From positions 2,852,764-2,916,763 of the forward strand of contig NZ_CP021378.1 in assembly GCF_002215495.1 (NCBI RefSeq): a DNA stretch of 64,000 nt. Reading direction: 5' to 3'. The translations under genes were made by a program, and so were the position numbers. The notes beneath the pieces are model-generated. The model was not told the DNA's origin. It saw only the letters and a list, made by a program, of their open reading frames with translations, and did not search any database. This DNA is from Porphyrobacter sp. CACIAM 03H1. GTDB lineage: Bacteria; Pseudomonadota; Alphaproteobacteria; Sphingomonadales; Sphingomonadaceae. Below are positions 54,747 through 64,000 of the stretch, piece after piece. Numbering within the stretch: the stretch's first letter is position 1; each line of letters begins with the position of its first letter.

Positions 54747-57278
54747 TCAGAACTTGTAGCCCAGCTCCACCCCGAACCGCTGGAGGCCGCCGGGCGAGAT
54801 GAACGATCCGCCGAACTCGACCGCGGTGATCACCTCGTTGAGATACTTCTCGTTGAACAGGTTCTCGGCATAGGCGGTGATCGACCAGGTCTCGCTCTCG
54901 AACCCGACGCGCAGGTCCATCACCCCGAAGGCGTCGCGGCGGGTCACCGAATAGTCCGCATTGCCCACGAAGCCCGGCAGCTGGAGCGCCGAGATCGGCA
55001 GCAGCCCGCTGAACAGGGTCGGGTTGGGATCGTCCTGCAGGGTGTGGAACCACGTCGGCCCGGTGATGCGGTAATCGGCGCGGGTGACGAAATCGATGCT
55101 GCCCGACACCGGCAGATCGAGCTGCGTGCCGAGGTTGATGGTGTAATCGGCGGTGTGCGGCGACTTGTTGCCGACCGTCACCGGACGCGAGGCGTTTGCG
55201 AGGATCTCGCTTTCGGTGACGTTGCCCGATGCGAACAGTTTCCAGCCGCGCACCGGCTCGACCGTCACGTTCAGTTCGGCGCCGTAGAGCTCGACCTCGT
55301 CGATGTTCGAGACCACGCGCAAGAGGCCGAAGCCACCGACGAAGAACTCGAAGAACTGCATGTCCTCGACATTGGTGTAGTAGCCCGCAAGGTCGAAGGT
55401 CACCGCCCCGTCCATCAGGCTGCCCTTGACGCCGGCTTCGAAGGCGCTCGAGACTTCCTTCCTGTACTGGTCGTCGATATCGACATTGGTGCCGATGAAC
55501 TGGTTGAAGGCCTGATCGACGATCGCGGCCGAGCCCTGGTTGTTGAAGCCCCCCGATTTGAAGCCGATGCCCCAGTTGCCGTAGAGGTTGATGTCGTCGG
55601 TCAGCTCGTAGCGCAGCGAGATCTTGGGCTGGAACTGCTTGAATGTCGCCGATTGGGGGGCGATCGGCTGGACCGCGCCGTTCACGACGCGCTGGCCGGG
55701 GTTGATCGGCCCGCCGGTGATCGGATCGCGCACCGCCGGAACGAGGCTCGCCACCTGCCGGTCCTCGATGTCGTAGCGCCCGGCGAGGCTGACGTTGAAG
55801 CGGTCGGTCACGTCGGCATCGAGCGAGGCGAAGACCGCGTAGACATCGGTGGTGAAGGCGTCGTTGTAGAGCTGGGTGGTCGGGTTGTCGCTGCCCGGCG
55901 CATTGTAAAGCTGGCGGATCACCCCGCGCCCGAGATCGGCGCCCAGGCTGACGCCCACCTCGCGGTCGATGTGGAGGTAATAGGCACCGACCTGCCAGTT
56001 GATCGGGCCGTCACCATTGGAGGCAAGGCGGATTTCGCCGGAGATGTCCTCCTGCTGGCGCACCTGGAACTGGGTGCCGTCGCAGGTGGTCGGGCTGTAG
56101 GCGCCGAAGGTCGATCCGGTGGCGGGGTTGAAGATGAAGGGGATCGGGCTGCGGCCGATGAAGGTCGGGGCGTTGAGCGGATAGCCGGTCAGCGCCGCGG
56201 TGCTCGCAGCGCAGGCATTGGCCGCCGCGACCGAGGCGGGGGTCGCGCCCGGGAAGGTGAAGCGCGCGAAATCGGCCGAGGTCCCGTCGGCAACCAGCGC
56301 CTGGTCGACATCGCTGTAGAGCAGCCAAGCCGTCAGCGTCGCGCCCTCGAACTCGTGCTCGACCTTGGCCGAGGCCTCGAAGGTGGTCTGGTCGTTGGTC
56401 GGCCGGATGTTCGAATACCAGTCGAAGGGGTGTTCGTTGACGTCCTCGAAGAAGGCCGGATCGACGGCGGCGAAATTGGGCAGGTGGAAGCTCGCGTTGA
56501 AGTTGATCGAGGCGCCCTTGAGATCGGCATAGCGCGCCTTCACGTCGAGCTCGGTGTTCGGCCCCAGCTCGGTCACGAAGCGGGCGTCGATGCCGAAGAT
56601 CTCCTGGTCGTCGATGGTCTTGGAATTGCCGAGGAAGCGGTTGCGGAAGAAGCCGTCGGTGCGGAAGTAGTTGGCCGAGACCACCAGCCCCGCGGTGTCG
56701 CCGATCGGGGTCGAGATGAAGCCGTTGGCGAGATAGGTCTGGTCCTCGGCGGCGCGCACGATCATGCCGCCCTCGAGGCTGTCGCCCGGCTTCAGCGTCT
56801 GGAGCACGATCGCGCCCGCGGCGGCGTTGCGCCCGTAGAGCGCGCCCTGCGGGCCTTTCAGGATTTCGACCTGGCGCAGCGTGCCCTGGTTCTGGTTGAG
56901 CTGGGCGGTGTTGGTCTTGAGGATGCCGTCGACCACCAGCGCGACCGAGCTTTCGGCGTCGCGCGCGCCGTTCATGCCGCGGATGTTGATCTGGGTGTCG
57001 CCCGCCTCGGCGGTGCCGGTGACGATGGTCACGCCGGGGGTGAGCTGGACGAAGTCGTCGGCGCGCTGGACGCCGGTCTTGGCGAGCGTCTCGGCGCCGA
57101 ACACCGTGACCGCGGCGGGCACGTCCTGCAGGCTTTCGGACTGGCGGCGGGCGGTGACGATGATGCCGCCCTCCTCCTGCGTCTCGGCGGCGGGGGCCTC
57201 CTGCTGCGCGGCGGCGGGAACGGCGAAGGCGATGGCGCCGAGAGCCGCGCCAGAGGCTAGGACCAGACGGACATTCAT
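54747..57278 (-). CDS. TonB-dependent receptor
   Basis: This 843-residue outer-membrane receptor has a signal peptide, a TonB box in GGIIVTARRQSESLQDVPAA, a plug domain containing DDFVQLTPGVTIVTGTAEAG and a barrel that ends in RFGVELGYKF with a terminal Phe. GIGFKSGGFNNQGS is typical of sphingomonad receptors for carbon compounds. Start at 57278 is supported by CAGGAGAG. A 12-base GntR-type operator lies 242 bases upstream, tying it to the hydantoinase operon. Confidence 0.92.
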   Translation of the reverse strand: MNVRLVLASGAALGAIAFAVPAAAQQEAPAAETQEEGGIIVTARRQSESLQDVPAAVTVFGAETLAKTGVQRADDFVQLTPGVTIVTGTAEAGDTQINIRGMNGARDAESSVALVVDGILKTNTAQLNQNQGTLRQVEILKGPQGALYGRNAAAGAIVLQTLKPGDSLEGGMIVRAAEDQTYLANGFISTPIGDTAGLVVSANYFRTDGFFRNRFLGNSKTIDDQEIFGIDARFVTELGPNTELDVKARYADLKGASINFNASFHLPNFAAVDPAFFEDVNEHPFDWYSNIRPTNDQTTFEASAKVEHEFEGATLTAWLLYSDVDQALVADGTSADFARFTFPGATPASVAAANACAASTAALTGYPLNAPTFIGRSPIPFIFNPATGSTFGAYSPTTCDGTQFQVRQQEDISGEIRLASNGDGPINWQVGAYYLHIDREVGVSLGADLGRGVIRQLYNAPGSDNPTTQLYNDAFTTDVYAVFASLDADVTDRFNVSLAGRYDIEDRQVASLVPAVRDPITGGPINPGQRVVNGAVQPIAPQSATFKQFQPKISLRYELTDDINLYGNWGIGFKSGGFNNQGSAAIVDQAFNQFIGTNVDIDDQYRKEVSSAFEAGVKGSLMDGAVTFDLAGYYTNVEDMQFFEFFVGGFGLLRVVSNIDEVELYGAELNVTVEPVRGWKLFASGNVTESEILANASRPVTVGNKSPHTADYTINLGTQLDLPVSGSIDFVTRADYRITGPTWFHTLQDDPNPTLFSGLLPISALQLPGFVGNADYSVTRRDAFGVMDLRVGFESETWSITAYAENLFNEKYLNEVITAVEFGGSFISPGGLQRFGVELGYKF

Positions 57279-57685
57279 AAGGCGGCTCTCCTGAAGTGGG
57301 ATCGAGAGGTTGCGGGCGGCCGGGCGCGGGTGCGCCGGCGCGATGGCGTGGATGACGGGCGGGGATGCGGATGATGCGCGGCGGGCGTGCGGACGCAGCG
57401 GGCGCTGCCGCAACCGGCTGCTCCTTCCGCGATCGGCACATGAACCCCTGAACGCTGCACGGCCACACCCCTGTTTCTCAGGCCTGTTGCCTTGGCCTGT
57501 TGCCCCGGGTGGCGTGCGTATTGTATACAAATCCTCTCCGTCAAGCCTTTTGCACGAATGTGGCGAAAGGACCCCGACAGGTGTGTTTTTGTCGCCGCAC
57601 AGGCTTGCCGGATGACGCGCCCGGCCGCAGATAGGATGATGATGAAGATGCTTGCCCCCTCCCCATCCCGACCGGCGGCGCCCCG
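57279..57685. other. Divergent intergenic region with a GntR operator
   Basis: This roughly 400-base gap separates the TonB receptor from the gntR-like gene. It holds no gene that I can support. The operator-like palindrome at 57520-57531 lies near the middle, and most of the rest is GC-rich leader sequence for the two divergent genes. Confidence 0.5.
57520..57531. promoter_or_regulatory. GntR-type operator, copy 1
   Basis: ATTGTATACAAA with the ten-base perfect palindrome TTGTATACAA at 57521-57530. An identical 12-mer occurs at 58415-58426, and I find no other copy. GntR/FadR-type regulators bind palindromes of about this size. Confidence 0.75.
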
Positions 57686-58357
57686 GTGAGTCGCGCGTCC
57701 GACCGGGCCTATGCGGCGATCCGCGCGCACCTGCTGAGCGGGGCGGTGAAGGCCGGCGAGCAGCTCACCGAGGACCAGCTCGCCCAGATCACCGGGGTCA
57801 GCCGCACCCCGGTGCGCGAGGCAGTGCGGCGGCTCGAGGACGAGCTGCTGCTGGTGCGTTCGGACACCAAGCGCCTGTTCGTCGCCGACTGGAGCCGCGA
57901 CGATATCGAGGAAATGTTCGCGCTTAGGCAGATGCTCGAATGCCACGCCGCCGAGCGCGCCGCGCAGCGCCTTTCCCGAGAGCAGATCGCCGATCTGGAG
58001 GCCCTCAACCAGGAACTGAAGGCCGCGGTCGAGCAAAGCGCGCCCGATGTCGCGCGCTTCCTCGATGCCAATCGCGCCTTTCACGAGGTGATCATCGACG
58101 CCGCCCATTCGCCGCGCCTCGGGCAGCTGCTGGCGCGGCTGGTCGAGGCGCCGGTGGTGCTGCGCACCGCGCGCACCTACACCCAGGACGACCTCAGGCA
58201 ATCGGCGCGCGACCACGACGAGCTGATCGCCGCCTTTGCCGCCCGCGACCCGGACTGGGCGCGCGCCGTCATGGGCAGCCACCTGCGCCGCGCCTTCCAC
58301 ACCTTCGCCCGCGCGGTCGGCCCCGCGGCCGGCGAGAGACTTGCAAAAGACGCATAA
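57686..58357 (+). CDS. GntR-family regulator (FadR/FCD type)
   Basis: This 223-residue regulator has an N-terminal winged helix (LTEDQLAQITGVSRTPVREA) and an all-helical FCD ligand domain (about 80-215). Acid and His residues such as FLDANRAFHEVII and DDLRQSARDHDELI could bind a metal and a carboxylic acid effector. The start is GTG. It lies between the divergent TonB receptor gene and the catabolic operon, with an identical operator on each side. Confidence 0.9.
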   Translation: MSRASDRAYAAIRAHLLSGAVKAGEQLTEDQLAQITGVSRTPVREAVRRLEDELLLVRSDTKRLFVADWSRDDIEEMFALRQMLECHAAERAAQRLSREQIADLEALNQELKAAVEQSAPDVARFLDANRAFHEVIIDAAHSPRLGQLLARLVEAPVVLRTARTYTQDDLRQSARDHDELIAAFAARDPDWARAVMGSHLRRAFHTFARAVGPAAGERLAKDA

Positions 58358-58414
58358 CAACGCGCTGCATCCCGTCCGGTTCCAGCCTGTCGCGGCGGAC
58401 CAAGCATGATTGCA

Positions 58415-58426
58415 ATTGTATACAAA
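58415..58426. promoter_or_regulatory. GntR-type operator, copy 2
   Basis: Identical 12-mer ATTGTATACAAA, 50 bases before the lyase-like gene start, so it probably covers or adjoins the promoter of the catabolic operon. Together with copy 1 it defines a small regulon. Confidence 0.75.
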
Positions 58427-58476
58427 CCGGCTATCTGACTTTCGCAGGCCCCGTCAGCAGCAACAGGCGATTCATC

Positions 58477-59397
58477 ATGTCAGGCCCCATGTCTGTCGAC
58501 TCCATCGAACTCGTCGAGGTGGGCCCGCGCGACGGCTTGCAGAACGAACCGGACATTATTTCCACCGCCACGAAGCTCGATCTCATCGACCGCATGATCG
58601 GCTACGGCGCACGCCGGCTCGAGGTCGCGAGCTTCGTCCACCCGGCGCGCGTGCCGCAGATGGCGGATGCGGAAGCCGTGATCGCGGGGCTGCCTGATCG
58701 GGCCGACTGCACCTACATCGGCCTCGTCCTCAACAAGCGCGGGGTGCTGCGCGCGCTCGCGACCCGCGAGGGCGGCGCGCGCGGGGTCGATCAGGTCGGC
58801 TGCGTGGTGGTCGCCAGCGACACCTTCGGGCAGAGGAACCAGGGCCAGACCATCGAACAGGGCATCGCCGAGACCCGCGAGATGCTGCGCTTCGCCCGCG
58901 CCGAGGGCATCCGCGCACAGGTCACCATCAGCGCCGCCTTCGGCTGCCCTTTCGAGGGCGAGGTGAAACACGAAACCGTGCTCGCCATTGCCGAGGCCAT
59001 CGCGCAGGATGGCCCCGAGGAGATCGCGCTCGCCGACACCATCGGCGTCGGCACGCCCTTCGAGGCGGGGGAACTGTTCGGCAAGCTGGGCGAACTGCTC
59101 GGCGGCAGGATCCCGATGCGCGCCCATTTCCACAACACCCGCGGCACCGGCATCGCCAATGCGTGGGAGGCATACAAGGCGGGCGTGCGGGTGTTCGACG
59201 CCTCGCTCGGCGGCCTCGGCGGCTGCCCCTTCGCCCCGCGCGCGACCGGGAACATCGCCACCGAGGACCTCGTCTACATGATGCAGCGTTCCGGGGTGAG
59301 CACGGGCATCGATCTCGACGCGGCCATCGCGGCGAACAAGTGGTTTGCGGGCGAGCTGGGGCGGGAACTCCCCTCGGCGGTCGCCCGCGCGGCATGA
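58477..59397 (+). CDS. Hydroxymethylglutaryl-CoA lyase-like protein
   Basis: This 306-residue DRE-TIM metallolyase opens with ELVEVGPRDGLQNEPDIIST and contains HFHNTRGTGIANAWEAYKAG and the signature LGGLGGCPFAPRATGNIATE with the active Cys. HMG-CoA lyase cleaves 3-hydroxy-3-methylglutaryl-CoA to acetoacetate and acetyl-CoA; related enzymes cleave other 3-hydroxy-acyl-CoAs. The neighbouring CoA-transferase could supply its CoA ester substrate. An alternative ATG lies four codons downstream. Confidence 0.9.
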   Translation: MSGPMSVDSIELVEVGPRDGLQNEPDIISTATKLDLIDRMIGYGARRLEVASFVHPARVPQMADAEAVIAGLPDRADCTYIGLVLNKRGVLRALATREGGARGVDQVGCVVVASDTFGQRNQGQTIEQGIAETREMLRFARAEGIRAQVTISAAFGCPFEGEVKHETVLAIAEAIAQDGPEEIALADTIGVGTPFEAGELFGKLGELLGGRIPMRAHFHNTRGTGIANAWEAYKAGVRVFDASLGGLGGCPFAPRATGNIATEDLVYMMQRSGVSTGIDLDAAIAANKWFAGELGRELPSAVARAA

Positions 59398-59416
59398 CAC
59401 AAGACAGGGAAACGGC

Positions 59417-61474
59417 ATGACTTACAGGCTGGGTGTGGACGTGGGCGGGACTTTCACCGACCTGCTGCTGTTCGACGAAGCGAGCGGCGCCTTCTGGCGG
59501 CACAAGACGCCCTCGACCCCACATGATTCCTCCGAAGGCATCCTGACAGGGGTGAAGGCGATCACCGCCAAGGCCGGGATCACCGCGGCGGACATCGCCT
59601 ATTTCCTCCACGGCACCACGGTCGCGACCAATGCCGTGCTGGAAGGCAAAGGGGCGAAGGTCGGCCTCGTCACCACGCAGGGCTACCGCGACATCATGCA
59701 GATCGCGCGCAGTTACGTGCCCGGGGGCCTCGCGGCGTGGATCGTGTGGCCCAAGCCCCAGCCCTTGGCGCGCCTCGAGCACACCGTCGAAGTGCCGGGG
59801 CGCATGGACGCGCAAGGCCGCGAGGTCGCCCCGCTCGACGAGGACGCGGTGCGCGCCGCCTTGCGCAAGCTGAAGGGCGACGGGATCGAGGCGCTTACCG
59901 TCAGCCTGATGAACGCCTATCTCAACGGCGCGCACGAGGCGCGGATCGGCCAGATCGCCGCCGAGGAACTGCCCGGCATCCCCGTCTCGCTCTCCCATGA
60001 AGTCCTGCCCGAGATGCAGGAATACGAGCGCACGCTTTCAACCGTCGCCAATGCGGCGGTGCGGCCTGTGGTGTCGAAATATGTCTCCAACCTGCGCACC
60101 AAGCTGGAAGCCGAAGGGCTGAAGGGCCGCCTCTCGCTGCTGCGCTCGGACGGGGGCCTGATGAGCAGCCAGAAGGCCGAGGAGCACCCCGTCAACATCC
60201 TCATGTCCGGCCCTGCCGGCGGGGTGACGGGCGCGCTGTGGGTGGCGAAGAATGCGGGCTTCGAGAATATCCTGACGCTCGACGTGGGCGGCACATCGAC
60301 CGACGTGGCGCTGATCCAGGGCCTCGAGCCGCGCCGCCAGCGCACCACCGAAGTCGGGCACCTGTCGGTGCGCGCCTCGGCGCTCGACGTGAAGACCGTC
60401 GGCGCGGGCGGCGGGTCGATCGCCCACGTGCCGCAGCTCACCGGCGCGCTGCGCGTCGGGCCGGAGAGCGCGGGCGCGGTGCCCGGGCCGGTCGCCTACG
60501 CCAAGGGCGGCACGCTCCCGACAGTGACCGATGCCAATGTGGTGCTCGGCTACCTTCCCGAAGACCTCCTCGGCGGCAGCTTCAAGCTCGACCGCGAGGG
60601 CGCCAAGGCGGCGGTGCAGACCATCGCCGATGCGCTGGGCGTCACGCTGATGGAAGCGGCGCGCGGGATCATCGACATAGTCAACGAGAACATGTTCGGC
60701 GCCCTGCGCATGATCTCGGTCCAGCAGGGCTACGACCCGCGCGAATTCGCGCTGATGGGCTTCGGCGGCGCGGGCCCGCTGCACGTCAACGCGGTCGCCC
60801 GGCTGATGGGGAGCTGGCCCGCGATCTCGCCCGTCTCCCCGGGCGTGCTCTGCGCGCTGGGCGATGCGACCACCCGGATGCGCACCGAGACCGCGCGCAG
60901 CTTTTCGCGCCTCGCCCGCGACACGGCAATCGCCGATCTGGTGCAGGTGCTTGACGACATGGCCGAACAGACCCGCGGCGAGCTGGTCGCGGACGGCATT
61001 CCGGAGGAGCAGATCACCTCGCTGTTCGAGATCGACGTGCGCTATGCCGGGCAGGCCTTCGAGGTGCCGCTCACGATCACGCAGGATATCCTCGAGAAGG
61101 ACGGGATCGAGGGCATCCTCGCCCGCTTCGACGAGGAGCACCTGAGGCTCTTCACCTTCAACATGGATACCCCCCACGAGATCGTGAACCTGCGCGCCGT
61201 GGCGATGGGACAGGCCCCAGCCCTCCCCGCCGCCGAGTTGCCCAAGGGCGACGGCGATCCGTCATCTGCCAAGATCCGCGACCACGTCATGTGGATCGGC
61301 GGCGAGGAACGCCCTGCGGTGATCTACGACCGCGCCAAGCTGCGCCAGGGCGACGTGATCGAAGGCCCGGCGATCATCACCGAGATGGATTCGACCACCC
61401 TCGTCGAACACGATTGCCGCGCGACTGTGGACGCTGTCGGCAACATTCTCATCACTCTCAAGGCGAAGGGCTAA
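59417..61474 (+). CDS. hyuA: Hydantoinase/oxoprolinase family, subunit A
   Basis: This 685-residue protein has the ASKHA ATPase opening LGVDVGGTFTDLLLFDEASG, a central LRSDGGLMSSQKAEEHPVNI and LDVGGTSTDVALIQG, plus GAGGGSIAHV and GFGGAGPLHVNAVA. HyuA-type subunits use ATP to activate cyclic amides or ketones (hydantoins, oxoproline, acetone). A good AGGGA site precedes the ATG. It is 19 bases after the lyase gene and four before hyuB. The chemistry here is open. Confidence 0.93.
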   Translation: MTYRLGVDVGGTFTDLLLFDEASGAFWRHKTPSTPHDSSEGILTGVKAITAKAGITAADIAYFLHGTTVATNAVLEGKGAKVGLVTTQGYRDIMQIARSYVPGGLAAWIVWPKPQPLARLEHTVEVPGRMDAQGREVAPLDEDAVRAALRKLKGDGIEALTVSLMNAYLNGAHEARIGQIAAEELPGIPVSLSHEVLPEMQEYERTLSTVANAAVRPVVSKYVSNLRTKLEAEGLKGRLSLLRSDGGLMSSQKAEEHPVNILMSGPAGGVTGALWVAKNAGFENILTLDVGGTSTDVALIQGLEPRRQRTTEVGHLSVRASALDVKTVGAGGGSIAHVPQLTGALRVGPESAGAVPGPVAYAKGGTLPTVTDANVVLGYLPEDLLGGSFKLDREGAKAAVQTIADALGVTLMEAARGIIDIVNENMFGALRMISVQQGYDPREFALMGFGGAGPLHVNAVARLMGSWPAISPVSPGVLCALGDATTRMRTETARSFSRLARDTAIADLVQVLDDMAEQTRGELVADGIPEEQITSLFEIDVRYAGQAFEVPLTITQDILEKDGIEGILARFDEEHLRLFTFNMDTPHEIVNLRAVAMGQAPALPAAELPKGDGDPSSAKIRDHVMWIGGEERPAVIYDRAKLRQGDVIEGPAIITEMDSTTLVEHDCRATVDAVGNILITLKAKG

Positions 61475-61478
61475 GACC

Positions 61479-63368
61479 ATGCCGGCTCGCATCATCGAAC
61501 CCAACACCACCCCGTTCCAGACCGTCGCCATCGACCCGGTGACGCTCGACATCATCGAGAACGCGCTGAGGAACGCGCGCATCGAGATGGACGCGACGCT
61601 GGTGCGCACCGCCATGAGCCCCGGCATCCGCGAACAGGGCGACGCCTTCCCGCTGATCTCGGACCCCGCCGGCAAGATGATCGTCGGCCAGTTCGGCAGC
61701 TTCATCGACGGCTTCCTGCAAAGCTACGACGGCACCATCGAGGACGGGGACATGATCTTCCTGTCCGATCCCTATTCCTGCGCCGGGGCGATCAGCCACT
61801 CGAACGACTGGCTGGTGCTGCTCCCCGTGTTCAAGGACGGGCGGTTGATCGCATACACCGCGATGTTCGGCCACCAGAGCGACATCGGCGGCTCGGTCCC
61901 CGGCTCGATGCCCATCGGCGCCTCCTCGATCTTCGAGGAGGGCGTGCGCATCCCGCCCGTGAAGATCTGGAAGCGCGGGGAATACAACGAAGACCTGATG
62001 AAGCTGGTGATGCACCAGACCCGCAAGCCCGACTGGTGCCAGGCCGATCTCAACGCCCTCATCGCCTCGTGCCGTGTCGCCGCGCGCCGCGTGATCGAGA
62101 TGGCTGACCGCTTCGGTGACGATGTCTACGTCTCGGCCACGCAGGAGCTGCTCGCCCGCAACCACCGCGCGATGAAGTCGCTGCTGGCGATGGCCGTGGC
62201 CGAGGAGCCGGTGAGTTTCGAGGACTACATCTGCGACGACGGCAAGGGCTACGGCCCCTACAAGATCCGCTGCACCATGTGGCGCGAGGGCGACCGCGTG
62301 ATCCTCGATTTCGAGGGCACCGATCCGCAGTCGGCCGCCTCGATCAACTTCTTCCTCAACGAGAACATGTTCAAGATGTTCTTCGGCATCTACATGATCA
62401 TGGTCTTCGACCCGCAGATCCTGTTCAACGACGGGTTCTACGATCTGATCGAGGTGCGCATCCCCGAAGGCTCGCTGCTGAAGCCGCACTTCCCCGCCGC
62501 GCTTTCGGGCCGCACCCATGCGCTGGGGCGGATCTTCGACATCCTCGGCGGGCTGCTCGGGCAGAAGACGCCGGAGTTCCTCAACGCAGCGGGCTTCTCC
62601 TCCTCGCCGCACCTGTTCTACTCGGGCTGGGACAGCCGCGAGGACGGCACCCGCGACTGGTTCCAGCTGTTCCAGATCGGCTTCGGGGGCATCCCCGGGC
62701 GGCCGCTCGGCGACGGGCCGGACGGGCACTCGCTGTGGCCGGGCTTCACCAACGTGCCCAACGAGTTCCTCGAGCGCTACTTCCCGCTGCGGATCGAACG
62801 CTACTCGACCGCGCCGGACAGCGGCGGGGCGGGCCTCCATCGCGGCGGCAACGGCATCCACATGACCTACCGCTTCCTCGCCGACGGCGAGATCGCGATC
62901 CATGACGACCGCTGGTTCGTGCCGCCCTGGGGCGTCAATGGCGGGCACCCGGGCGCGCGGGCGCGCAAGGTGCTCGAATGCGCCGACGGCACCACCGCGA
63001 TCGTCGGCAACAAGGTCGAGAGTGTCGCGGTGAAGGCGGGCGACCTCCTCCACTTCATCACCTGGGGCGGCGGCGGCTGGGGCGACCCGCTGGCGCGCGA
63101 CCCGGAACTGGTGAGCCTCGAAATCCGGCAGGGCCTCGTCACCCCCGAGGGCGCGCACGCCTATGGCGTGGTGGCCGATGCCGCGGGCGCGGTCGACTAT
63201 GCCGCGACCGAGGCCCTGCGCGCGGAAATCGAGGCCGCGCGCGGGGAGCTTCCGCTGTTCGACTACGGCCCCGGCATCGATGCGCTGCGCGCGAACTGCG
63301 AGGCCGAGACCGGCCTCCCCGCCCCCGTCCAGCCTGTCTGGACGACGCTCAGGGAGGCCGCGGAATGA
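61479..63368 (+). CDS. hyuB: Hydantoinase/oxoprolinase family, subunit B
   Basis: This 629-residue partner of HyuA contains RNARIEMDATLVRTAMSPGI, SDPYSCAGAISHSNDWLVLL and the end motif GGGGWGDPLARDPELV. The subunits form the active complex; in acetone, acetophenone and oxoproline systems the same two folds carry out very different ATP-dependent reactions. It overlaps the CoA-transferase gene by four bases (ATGA). Confidence 0.93.
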   Translation: MPARIIEPNTTPFQTVAIDPVTLDIIENALRNARIEMDATLVRTAMSPGIREQGDAFPLISDPAGKMIVGQFGSFIDGFLQSYDGTIEDGDMIFLSDPYSCAGAISHSNDWLVLLPVFKDGRLIAYTAMFGHQSDIGGSVPGSMPIGASSIFEEGVRIPPVKIWKRGEYNEDLMKLVMHQTRKPDWCQADLNALIASCRVAARRVIEMADRFGDDVYVSATQELLARNHRAMKSLLAMAVAEEPVSFEDYICDDGKGYGPYKIRCTMWREGDRVILDFEGTDPQSAASINFFLNENMFKMFFGIYMIMVFDPQILFNDGFYDLIEVRIPEGSLLKPHFPAALSGRTHALGRIFDILGGLLGQKTPEFLNAAGFSSSPHLFYSGWDSREDGTRDWFQLFQIGFGGIPGRPLGDGPDGHSLWPGFTNVPNEFLERYFPLRIERYSTAPDSGGAGLHRGGNGIHMTYRFLADGEIAIHDDRWFVPPWGVNGGHPGARARKVLECADGTTAIVGNKVESVAVKAGDLLHFITWGGGGWGDPLARDPELVSLEIRQGLVTPEGAHAYGVVADAAGAVDYAATEALRAEIEAARGELPLFDYGPGIDALRANCEAETGLPAPVQPVWTTLREAAE

Positions 63369-64000
63369 GCGCGCTCCAGGGGATCAAGGTGGTCGAGATG
63401 GGCCAGCTTCTCGCCGGGCCCTTCTGCGGCCAGCTGCTCGGCGACATGGGCGCGGACGTCGTCAAGATCGAGCCGCCGGGCGCGGGCGATCCGATGCGCA
63501 ACTGGGGTCAGGGCGACGAGAAGGTGCAGTGGGAAGTGATCGCCCGCAACAAGCGCTCGGTCACCTGCAACCTGCGCGTGCCCGAGGGTCAGGCGCTCGC
63601 CAAGAAGCTGATCGCCGGGGCCGATGTGCTGATCGAGAACTTCAAGCCCGGCACCCTGGAACGCTGGGGCATGAGCCCGGCCGAACTCCACGCGATGAAC
63701 CCCGGCCTGATCATCGCGCGAATGTCGGGCTACGGGCAGGACGGCCCTTATTCCGACCGTGCCGGCTTCGGCGGGATCGGCGAGGCGATGGGCGGGTGGC
63801 GCTACATCGTCGGCGAGCCCGACCGTCCGCCGAGCCGCATGGGAATCTCGATCGGCGACACCCTGTGCGCGACCTATGGCTGCATGGGCGTGCTCGCCGC
63901 GCTCCACCACCGGGAGAAGACCGGCGAGGGGCAGGTGGTCGACTCCGCGCTCTACGAGGCGGTGCTGCAGGTGATGGAGGGGCTGATCCCCGAATATGAC
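63365..64000 (+). CDS. Class III (CaiB/BaiF) CoA-transferase, N-terminal part
   Basis: The first 212 residues of a family III CoA-transferase; the gene runs off the window end. Early motifs are VVEMGQLLAGPFCGQLLGDM and NLRVPEGQALAKKL. The likely catalytic Asp is residue 165 in MGISIGDTLCATYG, which lines up with Asp169 of formyl-CoA transferase. It probably moves CoA onto an organic acid for the lyase and HyuAB enzymes of this operon. Confidence 0.9.
   Translation, partial: MSALQGIKVVEMGQLLAGPFCGQLLGDMGADVVKIEPPGAGDPMRNWGQGDEKVQWEVIARNKRSVTCNLRVPEGQALAKKLIAGADVLIENFKPGTLERWGMSPAELHAMNPGLIIARMSGYGQDGPYSDRAGFGGIGEAMGGWRYIVGEPDRPPSRMGISIGDTLCATYGCMGVLAALHHREKTGEGQVVDSALYEAVLQVMEGLIPEYD

Overview
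This 64 kb window is a gene-dense, very GC-rich bacterial chromosome segment. The gene content points to an alphaproteobacterium of the Sphingomonadales, probably Erythrobacteraceae (Erythrobacter/Porphyrobacter-like). The clues are two large TonB-dependent receptors of sphingomonad style, a UvrB with the N-terminal extension common in the group, a hemC-hemD-mitofilin-like block facing tsaD-gpsA, and intergenic palindromes ending in CCGTTCG/CGAACGG. The taxon is inferred from content only. I see no rRNA, tRNA, CRISPR array, transposase or prophage gene.

Layout. 1-2.7 kb: end of a sodium/solute symporter, a VOC protein, an extensin-like lipoprotein and a FixJ-like regulator. 2.8-7 kb: the complete Anbu proteasome-like cluster (circularly permuted ATP-grasp, alpha-E, transglutaminase-like, Anbu). 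7-17 kb: housekeeping and envelope genes (hydrolase, DUF3617 lipoprotein, uvrB, S10 peptidase, DsbD-like reductase, UbiH-like monooxygenase). 16.4-22.7 kb: haem genes facing tsaD, gpsA and a flippase. 22.7-28.7 kb: an HhH membrane protein, an orphan receiver, maleylacetoacetate isomerase and fumarylacetoacetase (end of tyrosine/homogentisate catabolism), an aldehyde dehydrogenase and a lactate-monooxygenase-like flavoenzyme. 28.7-31.7 kb: a cyanide-insensitive-type cytochrome bd operon. 31.7-35.4 kb: a sulfane-sulfur/persulfide locus (TauE, two YeeE/YedE proteins, persulfide-dioxygenase-like MBL) facing a peroxiredoxin-ArsR pair. 35.4-40.9 kb: a TonB receptor and a sterol-desaturase-family pair.

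40.9-53.6 kb is the most coherent accessory module: a cytosolic hybrid kinase and REC-LuxR regulator, allophanate hydrolase, a urea/guanidine carboxylase, two DUF1989 proteins, a NikR-like RHH regulator and an ABC importer. By family knowledge this gene set reads as guanidine assimilation (guanidine to carboxyguanidine to allophanate to ammonia and CO2). Two matching 26-bp operator-like sites lie upstream of the importer and upstream of the RHH gene, so the NikR-like protein, which has lost most Ni ligands, may be its regulator. The carboxylase gene also carries a 141-bp palindromic element inserted in frame.

54.7-64 kb is a second catabolic regulon: a TonB receptor, a GntR/FCD regulator, an HMG-CoA-lyase-like enzyme, hydantoinase/oxoprolinase A and B, and a class III CoA-transferase cut by the window end. 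Two identical 12-bp ATTGTATACAAA sites flank the regulator gene and tie the block together.
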